Shown here in pieces: positions 16,321 to 23,014 of a stretch of 33,327 nucleotides of DNA. Source of the DNA: JAHFOW01 sp964370795 (GTDB lineage: Bacteria; Planctomycetota; Brocadiia; Brocadiales; Brocadiaceae); the NCBI GenBank assembly GCA_964370795.1, contig CAYJME010000008.1, forward strand, positions 1 to 33,327, written 5' to 3'. The notes below the pieces were generated by a model. It worked only from the letters and a program-made list of their open reading frames with translations. It was not told where the DNA came from and made no database searches. The stretch's first letter is position 1, and every line of letters starts with the position of its first letter. Made by a program: the position numbers and the translations under genes.

Positions 16321-16494
16321 AAGTTTTGAAGACCTTATCCGCAAGCAGAGAAAAGGCAGAAATGGAAAAAGTCCAACCTGTCCCTGATGCTGGCCTGATA
16401 AAATGCGGGGAAAGAGGAATCAAAATCTTTACAGAAGAAATAAAGAAGTATGTCGAAAATATGGAGCAAGGAAATGCAAGCAACAGGTATACTT
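16307..16494 (+). pseudogene. Possible frameshifted small ORF after hflC
   Basis: An ATG at 16307, overlapping the end of hflC, opens MKQNKSFEDLIRKQRK and then runs out of phase to a stop at 16385-16387. If one A of the run at 16351-16354 is removed, the frame continues as AEMEKVQPVPDAG, LIKCGERGIKIF and TEEIKKYVENME to TAG near 16492, a plausible 62-residue soluble protein. The second part could also start alone at ATG 16362. I do not recognise the family. It may be a decayed gene, a sequence error or chance. Confidence 0.3.
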
Positions 16495-16551
16495 AGACGA
16501 CAAAGGTTTGTCCCTTTTATCATGGTGAACAGAGCAAGACAATCATCCTCT

Positions 16552-16631
16552 CGCTCCAATGCTCCGAGTTGGAGCGTGCACTGAGACGCTATGCGTCAAA
16601 CAATTGCGTTCCAACGTAAAACGTTGGAACG
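16552..16631. repeat. Cluster of three hairpin repeats
   Basis: Three perfect inverted repeats in a row: CGCTCCAA/TTGGAGCG (16552-16559, 16569-16576), GACGC/GCGTC around TAT (16585-16597), and CGTTCCAACGT/ACGTTGGAACG around AAA (16607-16631). The middle one matches 3625-3637. They mark the edge of the accessory island behind hflC. Confidence 0.7.
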
Positions 16632-16746
16632 AGAAAACTGCGAGCCCTGGAATAACAGCAAACTCTTTGAATTTAAGACCGAGGGCAACAACTTGACGGC
16701 CGAGAGAAGTTAAATGGTAGAAATGAATTTTCAAAAATGTTTTTAG

Positions 16747-16792
16747 CTCCGTAGTAGCGGCCTGTTTATGCTTACAGGTCGCTACTACGGAG
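16747..16792. repeat. Long 19-bp-stem hairpin with T-run
   Basis: Arms 16747-16765 (begins CTCCGTAGTAGCGG) and 16774-16792 (ends CGCTACTACGGAG) pair over 19 bases with one G-U, around an 8-base loop. TTTTGTTT follows on the plus strand, so it could terminate plus-strand transcription. On the minus strand it lies beyond the antitoxin gene. The near-perfect arms suggest a mobile palindromic repeat. Confidence 0.7.
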
Positions 16793-16836
16793 TTTTGTTT
16801 CGGGGTATACATTTTAGTTCTACAAACAGACCGCCT

Positions 16837-17055
16837 CTACGAGGCTAATTCTTTATGTACACCTTCACAATCATGGAGGCTTAACCTTCCACCTTTATAT
16901 TCACTGTATCTTTTATCTAACTCAGCTTTTTGCCATTCTGGCATTGGTAGCTCAGCATTATGTCTGGCAATACCATCCAAAATATCCTCAACTAATATTA
17001 ATTTCTTCGTTAGACACAACTTATCTACCCCTTTTACAATTTCATTCGGCCTCAT
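16837..17055 (-). CDS. Orphan addiction-module antitoxin (TIGR02574-like)
   Basis: A 72-residue acidic/basic helical protein whose C-terminal part (MPEWQKAELDKRYSEYKGG) matches the putative addiction-module component family found upstream of RelE/ParE toxins. The ATG at 17053-17055 has GAGG eight bases upstream; a GTG three codons earlier is also in frame. No toxin gene follows on the minus strand; instead there are hairpin repeats. It sits just beyond the last attC-like site, so it may be a cassette that has lost its toxin or its own attC. A short GCCTC-GTA-GAGGC hairpin overlaps its end. Confidence 0.65.
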   Translation of the reverse strand: MRPNEIVKGVDKLCLTKKLILVEDILDGIARHNAELPMPEWQKAELDKRYSEYKGGRLSLHDCEGVHKELAS

Positions 17056-17100
17056 TATGAACACCTCATATTTAAATTTTACAACTTTTCACAAAAACAT

Positions 17101-17160
17101 GCCCTAACGATTAAAATCAGCGGGGCGGTTTACCGCATCCGCCGGATTATTTTGTTAGGC
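17101..17160 (-). other. attC-like recombination site 1
   Basis: On the minus strand it begins GCCTAACAA (R'' box) and ends CGTTAGGGC (R' box), with inner complementary blocks ATCCGGCGG and CCGCTGAT and a short central hairpin GCGG-TAAA-CCGC. This is the imperfect palindrome of an integron attC site. It ends an apparently ORF-less cassette of about 120 bases. Confidence 0.75.
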
Positions 17161-17218
17161 TCTCAACCCCCTCAATAATTGAAATATGAAGGTTTGACCC
17201 TGAGACCTTCGCGGAGAC

Positions 17219-17278
17219 GCCGAACGTCTAAAGTCAGCGGCACGGCTGTACCTCGTCCGATGGAGTGGCTTGTTATCC
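17219..17278 (-). other. attC-like recombination site 2
   Basis: On the minus strand GGATAACAAGCC (R'') and ACGTTCGGC (R') flank inner arms CCATCGG..CCGCTGA and a loop near GTACAGCC. It lies 17 bases downstream of the membrane-protein cassette gene, the expected place of its attC. Confidence 0.72.
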
Positions 17279-17295
17279 AAAAAATGACAAAATAT

Positions 17296-17736
17296 TTATT
17301 TCAAAACATTAACATTGATAAGAATAACGGCGGTTAAAAGAAATATAATGCAAATCCATGGGATATAGACACCCATTAATCTTGAAACCTTATATCGAGG
17401 CTTATAGCCTTCTATCTTTAAAATGGCTTCTATCTTTGATGCCGGATGATCTTTTTTATCATTGAATATAATTCGCATGATACGATCATGTTTTTTATAT
17501 CCTCGATATAATATCAGCCAAACAAGAAACAGAATGAATGCTCCAAAATAAAAAACTAGATATTTGAAATTATTAAAGTTATTCGCAAATCCAGCAGTAA
17601 TAAAAAGAGAAAAGACAACTAAAAAATAATTAAATCTGCCAATGTACAAATTTTCCACAAAATCTCGTTCATTACTCAAGTTCCATCCCGATGTTTCCAG
17701 AGATTTTATAAGTTCTTCTTTTGAGTTCAAATCCAT
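17296..17736 (-). CDS. Cassette-encoded small membrane protein
   Basis: Unknown 146-residue protein. The start is the ATG at 17734-17736 (MDLNSKEELIKSLETSG) behind TTGGAGA; the open frame extends 28 codons upstream, but that part is translated attC sequence and is not real. Three membrane segments can be seen: NYFLVVFSLFITAGFA, YFGAFILFLVWLILY and WICIIFLLTAVILINV. A basic cytoplasmic loop lies between the second and third. It lies between two attC-like sites in the orientation expected for a gene cassette. Small membrane proteins without known function are common in integron cassettes. Confidence 0.7.
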   Translation of the reverse strand: MDLNSKEELIKSLETSGWNLSNERDFVENLYIGRFNYFLVVFSLFITAGFANNFNNFKYLVFYFGAFILFLVWLILYRGYKKHDRIMRIIFNDKKDHPASKIEAILKIEGYKPRYKVSRLMGVYIPWICIIFLLTAVILINVNVLK

Positions 17737-17761
17737 CTTTGTCTCCAATAGTACTTGGTTT

Positions 17762-17819
17762 GCATAACGTTGGAATTCAGCAACGGGCGTAGCCCATCCG
17801 CTGGAATGATTTGTTAGCA
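17762..17819 (-). other. attC-like recombination site 3
   Basis: On the minus strand GCTAACAAATC (R'') and CCAACGTTATGC (R') enclose TTCCAGCGGA, a GGGCTACGCCC hairpin, and TTGCTGAATTCC, a classical attC layout. The TAA of the R'' box is the stop codon of the upstream cassette gene (17814-17816), as often seen in integron cassettes. Confidence 0.82.
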
Positions 17820-18521
17820 TTTTGAATTTTTATATGCGCCACAATTATCAACAAATGGACAGGTTGGATTTTCGTCTTTTTCAAACCACTGGAATGCTTC
17901 ACATCTTCCACTATTAAAATCTTCTGCCTCACTGGGTTTTACAAAACGAGAGTAAATCCTACCACCAAAAATACCGCACAACTGCCGAACTTCTTTATCA
18001 GAAAGTTGTGAATTAAGCGAATGGTAAACTTGCCCCAAAAGTATGTTTACATCTTTTATAAGACCTGCTAATTTTTTAAAAATATCTTCAATTACCGAAG
18101 CCTTACTAACAGTTCCGAGCCCGCTATGCATATAAAATACTTTCCCTGTGTTTTTGTCGAGATGGCAGGTTCCAATGTCTGAATGCGTTAACTCATCTCT
18201 AATCTTTCTAAACTCATCGTACCAGGTGGCATTCTTCAAAGCCATTCTTATTGATTCTGGAACTCTTTTGTCGATTTTATCCTTCAAAGCATTTTCAAAA
18301 AGTTTACGGGTTGAGTTCTTGACTCCACTATATTTTTTAAAGATAAAATTTATGACTTGTATTGTGCAATCAATTGAGGAGTATAAATCTAAAAATATAG
18401 TTTCAATAATTGCTGATAACTCTTTTCCCCTTATAGCCTGCGTATAACCATGTTGCGCTATCTCTTTATTATCTTCTTCGAGGTTTGCTTTTATTCTCTG
18501 CGCAAAATTAAAAAGCGTCAT
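17814..18521 (-). CDS. Cassette-encoded candidate HEPN protein with Cys-rich tail
   Basis: A 235-residue protein of unrecognised family. The first 180 residues are predicted helical and contain R108-DELT-H113, preceded by FRKI, which fits the R-x4-6-H motif of HEPN domains (nucleases or nucleotide-binding helical bundles in toxin and defence systems). The last 55 residues carry five Cys (CGIFGG, GRCEAF, PTCPF, NCGAY, final SKC), suggesting a small metal-binding module. Its stop codon comes from the attC R'' box. No Shine-Dalgarno is obvious at the ATG. HEPN assignment rests on one motif and helical content and is a hypothesis. Confidence 0.65.
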   Translation of the reverse strand: MTLFNFAQRIKANLEEDNKEIAQHGYTQAIRGKELSAIIETIFLDLYSSIDCTIQVINFIFKKYSGVKNSTRKLFENALKDKIDKRVPESIRMALKNATWYDEFRKIRDELTHSDIGTCHLDKNTGKVFYMHSGLGTVSKASVIEDIFKKLAGLIKDVNILLGQVYHSLNSQLSDKEVRQLCGIFGGRIYSRFVKPSEAEDFNSGRCEAFQWFEKDENPTCPFVDNCGAYKNSKC

Positions 18522-18618
18522 TACTTTATGAAAACGGTCACGTCTTAAAAATTAAATATTGTAGTCTGCCATTATTTATTATTTAAGATGCGGCCATTTC
18601 CTTTTCTTCTCAAGCCAG

Positions 18619-18905
18619 ACCACATTCTTCAGCATAATTACTTGTAGACTATCAGCAAATCCCCGGCCTCGACGCAATCTTTTGCCTTGACCAGCACCTG
18701 GCCAATTTCGCCGTCGTGTTCGGCGTAAATGGTCGCTTCCATCTTCATTGTCTCCATGATCAGGAGCGGGTCGTTTTTGGCGACTTTATTATCGGCGGCC
18801 ACTTTTACGTTGACGATCATGCCCGGCATGGGTGCGCCGACGTGTTTGATGTTTCCTTCTTCCGCACGGGGACGCCTGATTACCGAGGCTGTCACCTTGC
18901 GATGT
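18619..18905 (-). pseudogene. Duplicated 3' end of the pyruvate carboxylase gene (biotinyl domain)
   Basis: The segment repeats the last part of the intact pyc gene (compare 19480-19768) with about two dozen base differences that I can count by eye. It encodes the biotinyl domain from KVTASVIRRPRAEEG to LLIVYK and TAA. The biotin-site motif reads ETMKM here and EAMKM in the intact gene; other changes are VAADNK for VAVDSK. Similarity stops abruptly on both sides. It could be expressed from an ATG at 18911-18913 as a free biotinyl protein of about 91 residues, but no good ribosome site is seen. I treat it as a gene fragment. Confidence 0.75.
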
Positions 18906-18959
18906 AAACGCATTCTCGGACAGCTTGTCAATAGGTAACCCCGGGGTTTTCTTGTTTAG

Positions 18960-19178
18960 TCATTTTGCTATTTCCAAAAGTTCGAAGTAACGCTCTCTTG
19001 TCATTCCAGCAGTTGTCATATTTGTGCGAATATGTGTTACAGGAACAAGTCTTGGGCTGGTCTTTATAACAAGCGGTCTTTTTACACCGCCCTTCTGTCT
19101 TTTTACAACAAAGCCATCGAGTTCAAATATTTTTATTAATGTTTTATAATGGATCGGGGTGATTTTGCTTTCTGACAT
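18960..19178 (-). CDS. hicA: HicA-like toxin, missing the usual catalytic His
   Basis: A 72-residue protein with the HicA dsRBD-like pattern: YKTLIKIFELDGFVVKRQKGG, a beta strand RLVPVTHI, and the C-terminal helix AGMTRERYFELLEIAK. HicA toxins cleave mRNA and normally have His in a KGSH motif; here the position reads KGGV, so RNase activity is doubtful. It starts 6 bases after the hicB-like stop. The order antitoxin-toxin differs from E. coli hicAB but is common elsewhere. It lies between two copies of the pyc 3' end. Confidence 0.75.
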   Translation of the reverse strand: MSESKITPIHYKTLIKIFELDGFVVKRQKGGVKRPLVIKTSPRLVPVTHIRTNMTTAGMTRERYFELLEIAK

Positions 19179-19184
19179 TTTAAT

Positions 19185-19448
19185 TTACAGGGCAAACGCA
19201 ATGTTTTCTTCTGAGACAGGTTTTCTTGATTCCCAGGTATTATTTAATTTTGAAAACCCCGATTCTTCTAATACATCCTCCAGCGTGCCTATTTCCTGAC
19301 ATTCTTCTACAAAAATCCCGATGGCTTCTTTTATAGATTTCTTCGCATCTTCAACTGTTTCTCCAAAACTAGAAACATTAATATCCGGCGCTAATGCAAC
19401 GTAAGCATCACCTTCCTTAAATATTTCAATTTTCACAGATATCTTCAT
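19185..19448 (-). CDS. hicB: HicB-family antitoxin
   Basis: An 87-residue protein with the partial RNase-H-like HicB fold: KIEIFKEGDAYVALAPDINVSSFGETVEDAKKSIKEAIGIFVEEC. The pattern of a strand pair, then Gly-x-Thr/Ser and an Ala-rich helix is diagnostic. It is too short for an added DNA-binding domain. It precedes and is probably co-transcribed with the hicA-like gene. Confidence 0.85.
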   Translation of the reverse strand: MKISVKIEIFKEGDAYVALAPDINVSSFGETVEDAKKSIKEAIGIFVEECQEIGTLEDVLEESGFSKLNNTWESRKPVSEENIAFAL

Positions 19449-19500
19449 AGTCTTTTCACCTCAAACAAATCAATCAATGGGGTCACATTCTCCTGCATAA

Positions 19501-22500
19501 TTACTTATAAACAATCAGTAAATCCCCAGCCTCGACGCAATCTTTTGCCTTCACCAGCACCTGGCCAATTTCGCCGTCGTGTTCGGCGTAAATGGTCGCT
19601 TCCATTTTCATGGCCTCCATGATCAGGAGCGGGTCGTTTTTGGCGACCTTGCTATCGACGGCCACTTTTACATTGACGATCATACCCGGCATGGGTGCGC
19701 CGACGTGTTTGATATTTCCTTCTTCCGCACGTGGACGCCGGATTACCGAGGCAGCCACCTTGCGATTGGCGATGACGACTTCGCGCGGCTGGCCGTTCAG
19801 CTCGAAGAAGATGGTGCAGTTCCCTTCCTCATTGGGCGGACTTATGGCTACCAGTTTGAAAATCAGGCTCTTTCCTTCCTCAATGTCGATAGTGACTTCC
19901 TCGTTCATGGGCAATCCATAGAAAAATACGTCTGTGGGGATGACGGAAACGTCGTCGTATTTCTTTCTGTGATCGGCGTACTGAATAAAGACGTCCGGAT
20001 ACATCAGGTAGGACATGAGTTCTTCGTTGGTGATGGTTCTGGATATTTTCGACTCCACTTCTTTTTTGATTTCGTCAAGGTTCACAGGCGGCAGATTGGC
20101 GCCGGGCCTTTCCATGGAGGCGATAGCCCCGCGCAGGATTTTATCCTGCACATCTTTCGGAAACCCACCCGTTGGCTGGCCGAGGCGGCCTTCAAAAAAT
20201 TCGATGACAGAGTTGGGGAAAGAAATCTCCCGACCGCCGCTAACGATATCTTGCGCATTGATGTTGTTTGTTACCAGGAAGAGCGTCATATCACCGACAA
20301 CCTTCGAGGATGGGGTGACTTTCACAATGTCTCCGAAAAGGTGGTTGACGTCCGCATAGACGTCGGTGATTTCATGCCAGCGGTGCGCCAGCCCCATGGA
20401 GTGTGCCTGCTGGAAAAGGTTGGTAAACTGGCCACCGGGGATTTCGTGGTGGTAGATCTCGGCAGTGCTTGCCTTCTGAATGGATTCAAACGGCGCATAA
20501 TACTCCCGAACCACTTCCCAGTAGTCTGAGAGCAGCCCCAGCGCCTTGAAGTCCATGCCCGTGTCGCGCTCGTGGAAACGCAGCATTTCTACCAGGGTGT
20601 TCAGGTTGGGCTGTGACGTCAACCCGGAAAGAGAGCCCATAGCAACATCCACAATGTCTACACCAGCTTCTGCGGCCTTTATAAGGGTGGCGATCTGACC
20701 GCCTGATGTGTCATGGGTATGAAGGTGAATGGGAATTTTCAGTTCTGACTTCAACGCGCTCACCAGTTTGTGGGCGGCATACGGTTTCAGGAGGCCTGCC
20801 ATGTCCTTGATTGCCAGAATGTGCGCCCCATGGCCTTCCAGTTCTTTTGCCATTTTGACGTAATAGTCCAGCGTGTACTTGGTCCGTTTTGGATCCAGGA
20901 TATCTCCGGTGTAACAGATGGCGGCTTCGCAGATGGCATTGGTTTCCAGCACGGCGTCCATAGCCACTTTCATGTTGGTGACCCAATTCAGCGAGTCAAA
21001 GACACGGAAGACGTCTATCCCGCTTTCCGCAGCCTGTTTGATGAACGCCTTGACGACGTTATCAGGGTAGTTGGTATAACCGACGCCATTTGAAGCCCTG
21101 AGCAGCATCTGGAAGAGTACGTTGGACGCCAGTTTTCGCATGGAGCGCAACCGTTCCCAGGGACACTCTTTGAGGAATCTCATGGCGGTGTCGAAGGTTG
21201 CTCCGCCCCACATTTCGATTGAAAAGAAATCGGCGTGGTTCCTGGAGTAGACCTCAATTATTTTCAGCATATCCATGGTTCTCATGCGGGTGGCCAGCAG
21301 GGACTGATGAGCATCGCGGAACGTCGTGTCCGTCAACAGGAGTTTTTTCTCCCTGAGGACGTGCCGGATAAATTTTTTCGGTCCCATTTCCATAAGAAGA
21401 TCCCGGTTGCCTTTGGGTCGTAGGTTTTTGCTATCAACGGGTGGCGCCGGCGCTTCACGGCGGCATATGGTTCTTGGCATTTCCTTAATAAGGGGATGAC
21501 CGTTGACCAGAACGTCTCCCATGAAACGCATGATGTGGGTAGCACGGTCCCTGCGGTGTGAAAAGCGGAATATCTCCCGATTTTCGTCAATGAAACGCGT
21601 GGTGCACGTGCCTTTCATGAAATCTTTGTGGTTGATCAGTTTAATGAGAAACGGGATATTGGTTTTCACGCCGAGAATCCGGAACTCATGCAACGCCCTG
21701 TCCATACGGTGCACTGCGTCTTCAAAAGAGAGACCGGAGGCCGTGACCTTCACCAGCAGCGAGTCATAGTAAGGTGTTACGATGGCGCCGGAGAACGCCG
21801 TACCGGCGTCAAGACGTATGCCCATCCCGCCAGCAGAGCGATAATGCTGAATGCGTCCGTAGTCCGGGATAAACTTGTTGGAGGGGTCCTCCGTGGTAAG
21901 CCGGCACTGGAAGGCCGTGCAATTGATCTGAATCGTTTCCTGGTTCGGTATACGGATTTCAGGCGAGTTAAGGGAATAGCCTTCGCTGATTAATATCTGC
22001 CTCTTCACCAGATCGAAACCGGTAATAGTTTCGGTGACGGTGTGTTCCACCTGAATTCTGGGATTGATTTCGATGAAGTAATACTTATTGGTTTCTGTGT
22101 CGAGAAGAAACTCCACGGTGCCGGCGTTATCATAGTTTACCGATTTACATATTTTTACGGCTGCATCACAGATGCCCTGTCTGACGTCTTCGGCGAGGTT
22201 CTGCGCCGGGGCAATTTCAACAATTTTCTGGTGGCGCCTTTGAAGGGAACAGTCGCGTTCAAAGAGGTGTACAATATTATGGTGCTTGTCACCGAGAATC
22301 TGCACCTCAATATGGCGCGCCTTTTCGACGTATTTTTCTATGAAACACTCGTCAGAACCGAAGGCCGCCATAGATTCGCGCTGTGCCTCATGAAGGCGAT
22401 GGTTCAATTCCAGCTCACTGCGAACCACGCGCATGCCGCGGCCACCACCGCCATGGGCAGCCTTGATGATAACCGGATACCCCATTTTGGCGCAGAGGGC

Positions 22501-22950
22501 ATTGGCCTCATCCAGACTTTTCAAGGGATGATCGCTTCCGGAAAGTATGGGGACGTGCGACTTCCCGGCGATTTCTCTGGCCGAGGTTTTATTGCCAAGC
22601 ATGTCAAGAATTTCCGGACGGGGACCGACAAAGGCGATGCCGGCCTTTTCGCAGGCACGGGCGAAGTTTGCGTTCTCAGAGAGAAACCCATAGCCCGGAT
22701 GGATGGCATCAACTTCCTTCTCTTTGGCAAGATGAATGATTCCATCGATATCCAAATAAGCCTTGACCGGGTCTTTACCCTTGCCAATCTGGTACGCCTC
22801 GTCAGCCTTAAATCGATGAAGTGCGAAGCGGTCTTCGTGGGAATATATCGCCACGGTTCTTATGCCAAGTTCATGCGCTGCCCGGTAGACCCGTATCGCT
22901 ATTTCACTACGGTTGGCAACGAAAAGCTTTTTAAATTTCCTGATTTCCAT
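19501..22950 (-). CDS. pyc: Pyruvate carboxylase
   Basis: Cytoplasmic biotin enzyme that makes oxaloacetate from pyruvate, bicarbonate and ATP, for anaplerosis and gluconeogenesis. At 1149 residues it is a complete single-chain enzyme. Biotin carboxylase fills 1-450 (VANRSEIAIRVYRA, KAAHGGGGRGMRVV, EINPRIQVEHTVTE). The carboxyltransferase TIM barrel starts near 540 (TDTTFRDAHQSLLATR, with FRVFDSLNW and HLHTHDTSGGQ). A PYC/OADA allosteric region runs from about 830 to 1030, and the biotinyl domain ends the chain with K1115 in EAMKM. GGAGGG-type ribosome sites are not obvious before the ATG, though the start MEIRKFKKLFVANR is typical. Its 3' end is duplicated downstream, flanking hicBA. The gene is richer in GC than its neighbours. 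Confidence 0.97.
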   Translation of the reverse strand: MEIRKFKKLFVANRSEIAIRVYRAAHELGIRTVAIYSHEDRFALHRFKADEAYQIGKGKDPVKAYLDIDGIIHLAKEKEVDAIHPGYGFLSENANFARACEKAGIAFVGPRPEILDMLGNKTSAREIAGKSHVPILSGSDHPLKSLDEANALCAKMGYPVIIKAAHGGGGRGMRVVRSELELNHRLHEAQRESMAAFGSDECFIEKYVEKARHIEVQILGDKHHNIVHLFERDCSLQRRHQKIVEIAPAQNLAEDVRQGICDAAVKICKSVNYDNAGTVEFLLDTETNKYYFIEINPRIQVEHTVTETITGFDLVKRQILISEGYSLNSPEIRIPNQETIQINCTAFQCRLTTEDPSNKFIPDYGRIQHYRSAGGMGIRLDAGTAFSGAIVTPYYDSLLVKVTASGLSFEDAVHRMDRALHEFRILGVKTNIPFLIKLINHKDFMKGTCTTRFIDENREIFRFSHRRDRATHIMRFMGDVLVNGHPLIKEMPRTICRREAPAPPVDSKNLRPKGNRDLLMEMGPKKFIRHVLREKKLLLTDTTFRDAHQSLLATRMRTMDMLKIIEVYSRNHADFFSIEMWGGATFDTAMRFLKECPWERLRSMRKLASNVLFQMLLRASNGVGYTNYPDNVVKAFIKQAAESGIDVFRVFDSLNWVTNMKVAMDAVLETNAICEAAICYTGDILDPKRTKYTLDYYVKMAKELEGHGAHILAIKDMAGLLKPYAAHKLVSALKSELKIPIHLHTHDTSGGQIATLIKAAEAGVDIVDVAMGSLSGLTSQPNLNTLVEMLRFHERDTGMDFKALGLLSDYWEVVREYYAPFESIQKASTAEIYHHEIPGGQFTNLFQQAHSMGLAHRWHEITDVYADVNHLFGDIVKVTPSSKVVGDMTLFLVTNNINAQDIVSGGREISFPNSVIEFFEGRLGQPTGGFPKDVQDKILRGAIASMERPGANLPPVNLDEIKKEVESKISRTITNEELMSYLMYPDVFIQYADHRKKYDDVSVIPTDVFFYGLPMNEEVTIDIEEGKSLIFKLVAISPPNEEGNCTIFFELNGQPREVVIANRKVAASVIRRPRAEEGNIKHVGAPMPGMIVNVKVAVDSKVAKNDPLLIMEAMKMEATIYAEHDGEIGQVLVKAKDCVEAGDLLIVYK

Positions 22951-23014
22951 AAAAAACCTTTAAATAGAGTTCACTAAAACATTCATTTTTTCCGAAGGTG
23001 TCATTTGGGAATCT

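Noticed and set aside
19579..20529. Long plus-strand open frame opposite pyc (316 codons)
   Set aside because: Antisense shadow of a strongly conserved, codon-biased gene; no ribosome site or domain.
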